Source of the DNA: Mesorhabditis belari
Lineage: Eukaryota; Nematoda; Chromadorea; Rhabditida; Rhabditidae
Length of the DNA stretch: 64,000 bases
Reading direction: 5' to 3'
Assembly (NCBI GenBank): GCA_958450365.1
Contig: CAUEEP010000736.1
Coordinates: forward strand, 372,001 to 436,000
Below, piece by piece: positions 34,815 through 46,800 of the stretch. Under the pieces are notes generated by a model that saw only the letters and a program-made list of their open reading frames with translations, was not told the DNA's origin and did no database searches. How positions within the stretch are numbered: the stretch's first letter is position 1; every line of letters starts with the position of its first letter. The translations under genes and the position numbers were made by a program.

Positions 34815-37800
34815 ATGGGTGACGAGCCCAAATCTCCGCCAATGTCTCCAGTTTCTCTTAATTTACCAACAATCCGAGAAGCTGATTATGCTGAAAGCGA
34901 TGCACCGGCAAAGAGAAAAGCCGCCAAATCGGTGTCTCTTCAATTGCCGACGGATGAAGATTTTGTTGATGATCAGTTTGTGGTTTGTCTTTGATTAAGC
35001 TTTTGATAAACCGCCTCCACAACTCTAATTGTAAATCTTTCAGTCCGACTCACCAGTGCATAAGAATTCGTCAAAATTTGAGAAGAATCCATCAAAAGGA
35101 GCTCCCTCACAGCGACGTCAGAGTCGCATTCAACGGCTTCGAAGTGGAACAACGACTGCCGGGAAAAGCATTCGCAGAAGCATTCGACAGTTTGTTTCAA
35201 GTTATTAACTAAAAGTGAACTTAAGTAATCAAAGAAATGGACAATCAGAACAAATCAAACAAGTAATCAGAACAAAATGAACATTTACTAGCTTCTAATC
35301 CACTAGAAAAACCCGATCTTCTATAGAAAACGATCAATAATAGTACACCAATTTTCTGATTTTCGTTCAAGTAAAAGTGAATCTTGTTTTGTCTTTTTAT
35401 AGCTGTTATCTAAGCTGTTATCTACTTCTAGATTTTCTGTGTATGCTGGTCGAATTGCTAAACCAGCAAATGCTTACATTCGTTGGAATCTCCTCTTCAC
35501 TTTCCTCATTTTCTTCACATTCTCAACTTGTATTTGGGTTCCTGCAATTCCTGGTTTAGCTGTGAGTCAATAAACAAACAAACAATAACTTCTATCAATC
35601 CAAAAGCATCTTTTACTTTCTAGGATTTCTCCCTGGAAATCGTCACAATCATTTGTATCATTTTACATCTTTTATGGTTAATCGCTGTTATCAACAATAT
35701 TCGTTACTGGTGGAAAATTCGATCATTTTGGAATAATAAAATTGATTGGTCAAAGGTTTATTCATTTAATTTCTATAAAATCAATTTCCTTTTCAGTATC
35801 CAAACCCGACAAATCTTAAAGTAAAGCATTTGGTTGGTCTCTGTGTTTACAAAGAGCCACTCGAGCTGTTGATGGACACTATTGATAGGTATTTAAACAT
35901 ATCTAAATCTAAATTGAACTAAAGTTAAAGAAAATCGTTTTAGTATCACTTCTCAACCAAATTGCAAGCAAAAGATTTCGATTTTGATTGGAATGGAAGA
36001 AGGGACACCGGATAAAGATCTTGTAAGTTTGAAATAATTAAATAAAAAGCTAAAATTAAAGCAAAGATTGATTAAAAACTTTCCCAACTGAGAATTAATG
36101 ATCTTTTTCTTCAGAAAAAAGCTCAACTCCACAAGAAATACGATCCCCTTTGTGAACGTTTCATCGTCACTTTTCATCCAAAAGGTCTTCGTGGAGATAT
36201 TCCCGGGAAATGCTCTAACTTCAATTATGCCTCAAGAATGGCTGTTAAACAGTTAAGAGCTGATAAGGTGAGCTATCAAGTTTATTCGTACTTTGGGGTT
36301 ATAAGCCCCGCAGTTCTCATATGAAGATTTTTCCACAACAACAATGCTGAAGCAACTAGATGAAGGAAATTTGTGTTGAATACCTAAGAAGCCTGTCCAA
36401 CAAATTAGCGGGCATGGATGTATTGTTGAAGTGAATGAACGTGGGCACATATCTGAGGACTGAGAGGCTTATAATCCCTAAGTATCAGTTGATTTTTAAA
36501 TCTTGCAAACTCCGATTCTGCTGACGTTGTCCCTTATCATCTTCTCAATTTTTCTCTTCACAAATATGAACTAGATTAAACTAGAAATTTAGGATAGCTG
36601 AAGATATATTGTTATAGGTTTTGACCGGTTTTCTCTTATCTTCTATTTTAGGGTTATCCATTGGATGAAGAAGGACAAAATGTAGAGCTTTTGGTAACAA
36701 CTGGTGATTGTGATTCAGTGTTCGGTGAGAGGTATTTCGATGCACTTGAAGAAGATTACTGGAAACTTACGCCAAAGGTAAAGAGCTAAAAACTAATGAA
36801 CTAAAGAACTAAAGAACTAAAGAACTAAAGAACTAAAGAACTAAAGAGCTAAAGAACTAAAGAACTAAAGAACTAAAGAACTAAAGAACTTAAAAGTATT
36901 AGTTCAATAAAATTCTGATTTAAAGTAAATCGGTTTTGTTTAAAAAGGGCTTCAAATCTTTATAAATGAATATGATTATTTAGAAATGTTGTTTTTTGTT
37001 TAATCTTTTGTTTTAAAATAACATTTCCTTCAGCAACGTGAGACTACAGTCTGGCAGAGTCCTCTCTTCTACTGTATCAATCTCGATAAATCGCCATTCT
37101 TTGTCCGCGTCACCGGTCTTCTTCGTGCTTTCTTCATGATGGGGTGACTATTTCACAAAATTAGTTTCTAAATCTTTAAATCTATTTCTAGCTACTTAAT
37201 CCCATGGAACATCAACACGATGAGCATCTTCTCATTGACATTAAAGCTCTTCGAGGAGGGAGAGTACACTCATCCTGGATATCAGGTTATAATACTAGTT
37301 TTAAATTCAATCTTTCTAAGTCTTTCTAAATATTCAATCAAAATTCAATCTTTATATTCAATCTTTATCTTCAATCTTTATATTCAATCTTATTCAATTA
37401 TTTAAGATGGATGACATTATTGCTTTGATTCGTTGGTCTTTGGCTGTTAGACGAAAATGTGTTATTAGACCAATTCCGGTTGCGACTTTGTCTGGACCAA
37501 CAGCTGGTAAATTTTGAATTAAAATAATATACTAAATCGATACAAGATTTAAAACAAATTTACAGGGAAAAACTACATTGATGAGTGGTATGAGTGGGCT
37601 AGACAAATCAGACGTTGGACTATTGGAGCTGCTGAGGTGAGGGGATTGTTGTTGGCATTGATGTTGGCATTGATGTTGGCATTGATGTTGGCATTGTTGT
37701 TGGCATTGTTGTTGTTGTTGTCGGCATTGAAATAGCTTTTCTTTCAATCTTTCAATTCGTTTACAGGTTTTTCACTATTTTGCCATCAAGGCTTCCCGTT

Positions 37801-38971
37801 TGCCGATCTTGGTCTCTCTCTCATTCGCTTCGAAATTCATCTTCTATTACGGCTTTGTGCTCTGTGCTGCCTCAATCTACACAACAATCGCTCCGTTTGT
37901 GGTTAGTAAAAAGAATATTTAAAAGATCTTATAGAAAGAAGTTCTTAGCTTATTTCTTGCTTCTTTAAATCGAGAGTTTTTTACTTATTTTATTGCTTCT
38001 TCTAATCCTTCTCATTGTTGTTTTCACCAAACCTCTTATTAAATCAATCATTGCAATAGTTTCACTGAATGCATTAGTCAAATTGCATCAATTAAACCAA
38101 TTCTTTGATTTCATTGAGTACTGAGTAAATCGCTTTATTTTGTTAGTTCAAACTTTGCACTAAACACAGTTAGAATAACTATTTAAGCTGAGAATTAATC
38201 AGAACTTTGAGAATCATTGAGACTTTGAGAAGCTTATTTCTTGCTTCTTTAAATCGAGAGTTCTTTACTCATTTTATTGCTTCTTCTAATCCTTCTCATG
38301 TTGTTTTCTCTTTCTCTAGCCAATTGAATACCATAGATATTCGATATTTACAGCTACAATAATCCAAACCCTTTTAGACTCCGGCCATGCTCACCCGAAC
38401 TGGTCATCACGTTTGGGGCCTCGTCATCCCGAATGAGAAAGCTTTCACGTGGATTATGCTCGGTTTTCTCGGTCTTCAATACTTTTGGTTCCTCACCGTC
38501 TTTGTTGCTTCATACGCTTGTCAACCGGTTCGAGAATTTGAGTAAATCTTTTATTTCCTAATTTCAGTATTTCCCTAACGGAATCAAGGATGAAACAGGT
38601 ATCATCAGAAACATTTTCCACTATATAATGGCCCTTCCAACGATCATCATGTACTGCTTGGTGGAGCTGGTCGCTTTTCTTGAGGTTTGAAATGTTCGAA
38701 AACGAAAGTAGCAAAGTGTAAAGTGCCTTTACTGTAATTCAAGTGCAACTTTCCTCAAAATACTATATTAAACACGGATTATTTTATTAAACACGGATTT
38801 CAGATAATGTTTTAGATAATTTAAGCAAAAACTCTGCAAAGAAACAATCTTAAGTTGTTTTTCTTGTAGGTGACGGTTCGTGGGAAGTCTGTATGCAGTC
38901 ACAACGCGTCGAAGAAAGATAATCTCGTTGCTCCCGTTGCCGATAAGGCTCCTGATCGGATGGAAGTTTAA
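34815..38971 (+). CDS. Multi-pass family 2 glycosyltransferase
   Basis: Sixteen exons give 644 residues: 34815-34979 (or 34982), 35044-35193, 35403-35561, 35624-35755, 35797-35888, 35944-36022, 36115-36267, 36652-36777, 37034-37143, 37192-37285, 37407-37506, 37566-37636, 37767-37901, 38378-38527, 38568-38684, 38870-38971. A Ser/Arg/Lys-rich N-terminus is followed by two membrane helices (FTFLIFFTFSTCIW; IVTIICIILHLLWLIAV). The cytosolic GT2 core comes next: D-C-D (329-331), M-D-D (421-423) and Q-I-R-R-W (467-471). Then come C-terminal membrane spans (exons 13-15). This order is that of processive polysaccharide synthases such as cellulose or hyaluronan synthases, so it probably builds or exports a glycan from a nucleotide sugar. 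The substrate is not readable. It does not match egghead/BRE-3. The ATG is one base after a ttctag acceptor (likely trans-spliced). AATAAA follows the stop within 15 bp. Confidence 0.9.
36786..36892. repeat. Tandem repeat aaagaact
   Basis: Eight-base unit repeated about 13 times, directly after the donor of exon 8 of the glycosyltransferase gene. Confidence 0.95.
37640..37725. repeat. Tandem repeat ttggcattgatg
   Basis: About seven 12-bp units (ttggcattgatg / ttggcattgttg) in the intron after exon 12 of the glycosyltransferase gene. Confidence 0.9.
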
Positions 38972-39117
38972 GCAATCAAAATAAACACAGAAAAACAATC
39001 TAGAAACTTTATAATTATCTAATTAAAGTTTAAAATCACAGATTGTTTTGAAAAAGTTTTCAATATTTCCATCTCAAATTGTAAGGATTAAGATTGTTTC
39101 TATTTTCTTTACTTTCT

Positions 39118-39312
39118 TTACTATTTTGTTCCAATCTTTCTTCACTAGCTTGTCCCAATCCTTCTTCACTAGCTTGTCCCAATCTTTCTTCACTAGTTTT
39201 TCCCAATCTTTCTTCACTAGCTTGTCCCAATCTTTCTTCCCAATTTGTCCCAAACTTTCTTTACTAGTTTCTTCTCAATCTTTCTTCACTAGCTTATCCC
39301 AATCTGCTTCCA
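39118..39312. repeat. Tandem repeat tcccaatctttcttcactag
   Basis: About seven 24-bp units downstream of the glycosyltransferase gene. The open frame across it is a by-product. Confidence 0.9.
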
Positions 39313-39917
39313 TTTTTTTCTAATCTTATTCTATCATCTTTTCTATCATCTTTTGCATTTAAATTTGTTTTTCCTTTAGCCTTTTGATTGCAATATTTAC
39401 GGGTTATTGATATTAGTGCTTTGAATAAAGATTTGACATTTTAAAGACAAATATTAATGCAGTAATTGACAACTTAATAATTGTATTCTCAAATCTTACC
39501 TTTTTTCCATAAAAAAACCCTTTATAATTGTTATAAGTTTGAAGTTTTCTCAGTCAATTTTCATTTACAACTTTTTCTTTCAACTTTTTACAATAAATAT
39601 TGACTTTAGTATGAATTTTAGTACAACTTTAAAAGATTAAAACAAAAAATAAATTTGTTCTTTATGATAAACTTGCGCTCAAGAATGATTCCAGTTTCCT
39701 TTTGATTCCAGTTTCCTTTTGATTCCAGTTTCCTTTTCCGACAGCGGCGGTCCCCTTTTTTTTCATTTTTTCAGAGTACCTTAAAGAAATGATTTTTGAG
39801 CAAAAAGAGCTAAATTATCTGAAAAATGAGAAAAAGGCCGAAAAATAAAGTGTCCATTTCATTATGTGGAAAGCGCCAAAGGACATTTTTTTGCCAAATT
39901 CGATTTTTAAACCTACA

Positions 39918-40323
39918 TACAGTACTGGACAATGAAATATGATATTTGAAAAACGATCGTCACTTTCGCGCGTCTGTAACTCCATTGTCTTTGAGTTTAA
40001 ACTATTAGTGTTATACATTTTCTCAAAGCTCTTTTCAAGGGCTACACAATGGTAATATTAATATTTAGAAATACCGTATTTTTTGACGCATTTCAGCGCG
40101 CGCAAAAGTGGCGATCGTTTTTCAAATATGATATTTCATTGTCCAGTACTGTAGCTGAATTCTTTTAGGTAATCTGGCGCACATATTTGGTGGCAAATGA
40201 ATGGAATGAGCTGCAGAATTATCGAAAGACGAGTGTCACTCTGCAAATGGTTATCATGTTTCAGCGCGCGCGCAAAAGTGGCGATCGTTTTTCAAATATG
40301 ATATTTCATTGTCCAGTACTGTA
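39918..40323. mobile_element. Tc1-type MITE family D with a captured meckelin exon piece and a duplicated right end
   Basis: Left end tacagtactggacaatgaaa at 39918; first right end closes at 40153 (tccagtactgta). Next, 40150-40258 is a 109-bp copy of meckelin 59999-59891 (one mismatch). A second right end, from the gcgcgcgcaaaagtggcga repeat to ctgta, closes at 40323. The structure is left end, right end, exon piece, right end. It lies in the gap between the glycosyltransferase and dihydropyrimidine dehydrogenase genes. Confidence 0.9.
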
Positions 40324-40403
40324 TTCCAAATTATGGTAGTATATCTAACGTGTTTCAATGGCAAATCGAATAAGGAAAATACTATAAAACAACTTTTTTT
40401 TCA

Positions 40404-40760
40404 CTATCGCTTCTTAAGCGTATAAAATTGGTAAAAAAAAGCAAGTGTCCATACAATTTTGTGGAGCAGTGTAATTGACTGTGTTGAAAACGGAATGTGT
40501 TCGCTTACCGCTGAATATGCGTAAAATTTCAAATCCCCAATCGTTGCACACTGAGCTCCTTTGTTTCCATTTTGGTGGCAAGTGATCTTTTGTTTCATTT
40601 TCTCATCAAAACGTTTTGTTTTGATCAGAGCAAAATGAAATCTAGTGCGATTAATGTACACTTTTTGAGCTCCTTTCAAATCAAAATCAATCACAAGATC
40701 GCCGAACTTCCATCAAAATATTGCCTCAATTCTTTCTCTTCTCTTTACATCAATATTTGA
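40404..40760 (-). other. Exon-like open frame of unknown origin
   Basis: On the minus strand, about 40694-40524 reads MIDFDLKGAQKVYINRTRFH..., then KQKITCHQNGNKGAQC, then GDLKFYAYSA, and runs into a gtaagc donor at about 40523. The composition looks coding (charged residues, Cys pair, little low complexity), but no upstream acceptor, start or partner exon is evident. It may be a fragment of a gene located elsewhere. Not recognised. Confidence 0.3.
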
Positions 40761-41559
40761 TCAGAGAAGACGAGGCATCTTCTCTGATCTTTCTCTTTCT
40801 CTTTTTCTCTTTCTTTTTCTCTTTTCTTTTTAGTTAAACGGTGACCCCTTCGATCTTTAGGCAAACATTTCCCCAATCTTTCCTCAATCTTTCCCCTTTT
40901 TCTTCTTCTTTCAAGAGAAACCTCTTTCTTTTTCTCTTAGCCCTTAATTCCCTTCTCATTTACTTGACAATCTTTGATCATCTTTTTCACTTTGATCATC
41001 CTTTTGTTTTTAATGCCTTAACTTCATGAATACGACTCTCAATGCCAATTATTTTGTCTTAGGTGTTCCAAACGGGGTAAGCCAGGGAAAGCTTCAAATC
41101 TGGCTGACAAGTTCAGGGACTTTTTGTAAGCCAAGTCTTTTATTAGATAAGACTGATTTTTAAAGATTCCATAATTTTAAATTTATTACATCCATTACCA
41201 TTCTTAAAACTATAAAATTTGATTACATAAGCAAGCAAAAAGCTCAAGACACATTTGAGTGTTTTCCTCAACTCTCTTCTTTTTTAAAAGTCTGAGTTCT
41301 GAGAAGGAAACCTTCAAAAACCTTCATTCTCTTTCCGATCAGACCATTTCTTTCTATTTTCTCAGATTTTCGCAAAATCTTTTTTTCTCGTGTGTGCACG
41401 ATCGACGTTTTTTGACAGAGGAAAGGTAAGATGGCCTTGATCTTTGTATAGGATAGGAAAAGAAAGGAAGGAGATCTATTTAAAATATAATAGTAAGATT
41501 TTATACAAGTTTATTATTCTTTAATCCAATTTCTCATCAAGTTTCATCCTAATCTCATC

Positions 41560-41835
41560 CCTACACAACGGCCAAGTTCGGCTTTGTACTTGTCTAGCAA
41601 GCTACACAACATCCAGCTTACTGTACTTGTCTAGGAAGCTACACAACATTCAGATTACTTGTCTAGCAAGCTACACAACATTCAACTTACTGTACTTGTC
41701 TAGCTGCACAACCTTCAACTTACTGTACTTGTCTAGCAAGCTGCACAACATCCAGCTTACTGTATTTGTCTAGCAAGCTACACAACATTCAGCTTACTGT
41801 ACTTGTCCAGCTTGGCCTAAGCTAAATCATAAGCT
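41560..41835. repeat. Tandem repeat tgtacttgtctagcaagcta
   Basis: About seven degenerate 36-bp units (tgtctagcaagctacacaac, attcagcttac). The flanking stretches 40761-41559 and 41836-42480 hold pyrimidine-rich and AT-rich sequence and no supported gene. Confidence 0.9.
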
Positions 41836-42479
41836 GAGTACAGTAAACTCATAAACACTCTATTTTATTTGTCAATAAGTTCATCTAATACTTCTGTAGC
41901 TGCTATTAGGCCTAATATCCAGAATCATTCAATTGTAATCATCGATTTTATCTTTTGGTAAACTTACAGCAAACTAAAAATAGACGAATATTCAAAAATC
42001 AAGAGTCAGCTCATCCAATAGAAATCCAAATTCTAACGTATTGTTCTCCTTTTTTTTCGTTTTCGTTATCAGCGCCTGTCCACCTTTTGATTGAAATTCC
42101 CATTTATTTCTTTTTTTTTTGGTTATCGCCTTTGCATTTTAAAAAGAGAGGAAAAAAAAGAGAAAAATTCTCAATGAAATGAAGAGATATGGATAGTGAT
42201 AGTGAGCGGTGGTTGGTTGGTTCGAGGCCGTTTCTGTTCACGTGGTCTGAGAAAAAAAAAGGGAAAAGTCTCTTTCGATCACTTTTCTTCAAAATCTAAT
42301 GGATTTTTTGCTTAACTTTAAACGATTTTAATAAAAGAATCTTTAGACTTTTTAATTTTTTTTCTTACAATTATCAAATTCATCAAATTCTATAATATCT
42401 GATTGTTATAAGAAATTAAATTCTTTTCTCTTGCCTTTAACTTTAATAAGTTATTAAAATTACTTAAAAAGAACAAGAA

Positions 42480-43455
42480 GAAGGTTATTTCTTCCATTAG
42501 CATTCTTAAAACTATAGAATTTTAGAATAAGAAGAAGAAGAAGAAGAAGAACAAGAAAAAGAAAAAGAAAAAGAAGAACAAGAAGAAGATTGTTTCACCC
42601 ATTAACATTCTTAAAACTATAAAATTTTAGAACAACAAGAAGAAGATGATTACATCCATTATTATTCTTAAAACTAGAATTTTAGAATAAGAAGAAGAAG
42701 AAGAACAAGATTGTTTCACCCATTACCATTCTTAAAATTATAATATTTTAGAAAAATTGATTTAGTCGAAACTTTCAAAATCCTCCGTTGTAAACAGATT
42801 AGCCCTTTGTTTATAGACTTTTTCAAATTTAAACCGCGGTCAGGGCCCAGAAGTGGCTCATTCCTTTTGCAAATTCCCTTTGCTTCCAATGCCTCTTTAT
42901 CAAATTCATTTCCCGTTAGAGCCGCTAGATTATGGAACTTGCTCCCAAACGACATACGAGAAATTCAGTCGCTTTTCATATTCAAGAAACGTATCGATGC
43001 TTTAGATCTAGTGGCTCTTTGCCGTAAGTAATTGGCTTATTGATTTCAGTATGTATTGTATGATTAAGTATCACTGTGCATTTCTCTATGATTTCTTTCA
43101 CTTTATCGTTTGAATAAAGTATTATTATTATGTAAAAGAAGAAGAAGAACAGGAAGAAGAAGATTATTTCATCCATTACCATTCTTAAAACTATAGAATT
43201 TTAGAACCAGAACAAGAACAAGAACAAGAAGAACAGGAAGTAGAAGATTATTTCATCCATTAACATTCTTAAAACTATAAAATTTTAGAACAAGAAGAAG
43301 ATGATTACATCCATTATTATTCTTAAAACTAGAATTTTAGAACAAGAAGAACAGGAAGTAGAAGATTATTTCATCCATTAACATTCTTAAAACTATAGAA
43401 TTTTAGAACAAGAAGAAGCATATTTCATCCATTACCATTCTTAAAACGAAAATTT
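42480..43455. repeat. Purine-rich satellite (aagaagaagaa + attcttaaaactatagaatt)
   Basis: At least eight units of 60-100 bp combining catccattaccattcttaaa, actatagaattttagaa and aagaagaagaacaag runs. Interrupted by a LINE fragment at 42790-43135. Confidence 0.85.
42790..43135 (+). mobile_element. 5'-truncated non-LTR retrotransposon (3' end of the reverse transcriptase frame)
   Basis: The frame ending at TAA about 43029-43031 reads FPVRAARLWNLLPNDIREIQ followed by FKKRIDALDL, the typical C-terminus of jockey/CR1/RTE-like polyproteins. A short 3' tail ends in tattattattatg. Everything 5' is missing, so this is a dead-on-arrival insertion. Confidence 0.75.
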
Positions 43456-43837
43456 TATATTATACTTTTTGAGAGAAGATTTAGAACTTAAAGCTATAAG
43501 AATTATATTCTTTTTGAATGGAAAAAGTTTTACAATTCTCTAGAAACTTTGCGAAATTCTTCAAAAACAAAAGAAAAGCTTATGAATCTCAAAACTTTTT
43601 CTGATTTTTGTTTTTTTTTTCCTCAAATTTGTTTGATCAGAAATAATTGTGGACTTTCTTTGAATTTCTATTTTTTGAATTCCCCTCTTCAAGAGATAAT
43701 CTGTCTACTTCTTTCACTTCAACTCTTATCTCTTTCACCTTTTTTTACAGATTCGTTTTCATTTTTGAACAAATTTCTGAACTTTTAAAGTATTTAGGTA
43801 ATGTTTAAATGTTGAAATTGACTTAATTTTCAGAAAA

Positions 43838-46800
43838 ATGGCTCCAAACACGGGTGGAAAATATTCCCAAGATGGGCCCGATATTGAGGTTTCAAAATTT
43901 CTACTAATTTATTAGCTAAATTTTGTTTATTAAAGAAGAAGATAATCATTTTAGAGTATTTTAGAATATTTTGGCTTTAAATCCGAAAGTCAACACTCAA
44001 GCAAAAGCCGTGCCGAGCTATGAGACAAAAAGAAATAAACACAATTGGAAGAGAAATGCCGACAAGGGATGCAATGTAAGCAAATTACCATATTTTCTCT
44101 AATAGTAGTGCACCCTGAGCGTCGCTTAAATTCCTCGAAATCTCGAGAACCGCTTATCAGAACCTATCGATGTGAGGTTGGAAAATGTAGCTCACGATGA
44201 GATCTAGTGGTGGATTTGAGTATTGCGCTTCTGCAAAAGCTTGGAAACCGTCAAATAGTCATCAACTCGGCTCGCCGGGGTCAACTATTAGAGAGAGTAT
44301 TTGGATTTCAGAGTTTAACTTTTCATTAGATAATATTTAATTTATAGAATATTTTCAGGGTTGTGGCCCAAAGCTGAACAATGATTTTCGAGACATTAAA
44401 CACACGACTTTGTCTGAACGAGGAGCCGTCAGAGAGGCGCTTAGGTAACTTTAGAAATTGAATGCTTAACTATAAAAAGCCTAACCTATCCTAATTGTTT
44501 TCCATTAAATTTATTGATATAACAGATTTATTTAAAGATATCTATATCCAAAAAAACATTTAGATGTCTAAAATGTGCTGATGCTCCTTGCCAAAAGAGT
44601 TGCCCCACTCAACTCGATGTGAAAACATTCATTCAAAGTATTTCCAACAAGGTAGAATAAAAGACGAGATGATTATCAAGTTTTAATTTTTTTAAGTTTA
44701 GTTTAGTCTTAAAAATATATTATTAAGACTATATTTATCATTAAATTACTTGTTTTGAAATTTTTCTTTTCGCAAATGAATTTTATAATGTTAAATGATT
44801 GCTTTACGTGATTTTGACAAAAGAAATCTTTATAGAATTATTATGGAGCCGCACGACAAATCCTCTCTGACAACCCACTTGGTCTCACTTGTGGAATGAT
44901 TTGCCCGACATCGGATCTCTGTGTTGGATCTTGTAATCTTTTCGGATCTGAAGAAGGAGCGATCAATATTGGAGGATTACAACAGTTTGCTTGTGAGGTA
45001 AAGGATCAAGAAAGATAGACAGAAACAATCTTTTATTCGATCGTTTTTATTCAAATCACAATTTTAGGTCTTCAAACGGATGAACATTCGACAAATTGTG
45101 TCAAAAGAGATCCGAGAGAGTCGAAATGAGTCACACAATCAACCGATTGCTTTGCTTGGGTAAGAAAATGATTTGAATTCATAGAATCAAGAATATCAAT
45201 CACAAGAGAATGTCAAAAATTGATTCAAAAGTTTTCGCCAATCACTTGATCATGAGAAAATCCTCATTTGATTCATTTAAAAGCTTTCTCAATCACTTGA
45301 TCTATTCTCAAACTCTAATCATACTCGATTTTAAGCCTATGACTTAATAATCTAGCTCTTTAACCGATACTTTAAATCTATATCTATATGATTTCCAGTT
45401 GTGGACCAGCATCGATCTCTTGTGCTTCATTTATGGCTCGACTTGGTTACACTGACGTCACGATCTATGAGAAATACGATTTTATTGGTGGACTTAGGTT
45501 AAAGAAATTTGATTTTAAAGTTTAAAGCAATTCTCTTACAAAAATTATTGTTCTTTTTAGCTCAAGCGAGATCCCGCAATTCCGTCTTCCTTATGATGTG
45601 GTCGATTTTGAAATTCAAATGGCTAAAGATATTGGAGTAAAGGTAAACTATTAGATTTAAGAATTTAAGATAAATATTGCCGCATTCTCTCTAATAGTAG
45701 TTGCTTAAATTCCTCAAAATCTCGAGAACCGCTTATGAGAACCTATCGATGTGGGGTCGAAAAATGTAGCTGACGATGAGATCTAGTGGGGGATTTGAGT
45801 GTTGAGCTTCTGGGAAAACTTTGGAAGCCGTAAATAGTCATCAACTCGGCTCGCCAAAGTGCACTACTATTAGAGAGGGTTAAATAGAAATTATATACCG
45901 TATTCTCTCTAATAGTAGTGCACCTTGATCGTCGTCTAAATTCCTCGAAATCTCGAGAACCGCTTATGAGAACCTATCGATGTGGGGTCGAAAAATGTAG
46001 CTGACGATGAGATCTAGTGGGGGATTAGAGTGTTGAGCTTCTGCAAAAGATTGGAAATCGTCAAATAGTCACCAACTCGGCTCGCCGGGGTCAACTATTA
46101 GAGAGAATACGGTCTCCAAACTATATCTAAAATATCATCTATTATTCAGATTGTTACCGGAAAATCTCTTCACAAAGATGATCTAACAATTAAAAAGCTA
46201 AAGGAACAAGGAGCTAAGGTGAACTTGAAAATCTAGACTTTATATATATAAAAAAATTAAAATTAACTTATTTTTAGGGAATCTTCATTGGAATCGGAAT
46301 GCCTGAGCCGAAAAGAGTTGAGATTTTTGATGGACTTGATGTTCAACACGGTTTCTACACTAGCAAGAACTATTTGCCATTAGTGGCCAAGGCAAGCAAG
46401 CCAGGTATCTAATTTCTAAAATCAAAGAAAAGCTACAAATTCAGGAATGTGTGGATGCAAATCGACTCAACTCCCCTCGATGAAAGGACGCGTTCTTGTG
46501 CTCGGCGCTGGAGACACTGCTTTTGATTGTGCAACGTCGGCGCTCAGGTGAGTTTTGTGGATTATGTTGTAATAAAAGTATCATAATTTCGCAGTACAAT
46601 ATTCTACAAGTATCAAGTACTAATAGCTTTATTGGAAAAATGCTTTATTTTAGATGTGGAGCGTCAAAAGTGACGGTCGTCTTTCGAAAGGGTTTCACGA
46701 GCATTCGAGCTGTTCCTGAAGAGGTTTATTTCCAAAAAACTGATTTAAAATCACTGTTAGAATAAAATGCAATGATGAAATTCTTAGATGGAATCAGCTC

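Noticed and set aside
37532..37747. Gln-rich protein on the minus strand
   Set aside because: Translation of the ttggcattgatg intronic repeat opposite the glycosyltransferase gene.
34815..38971. Glycosyltransferase as BRE-3/egghead
   Set aside because: Both are GT2, but the sequence around the D-C-D and Q-x-x-R-W motifs and the membrane layout do not resemble egghead. Family level only.
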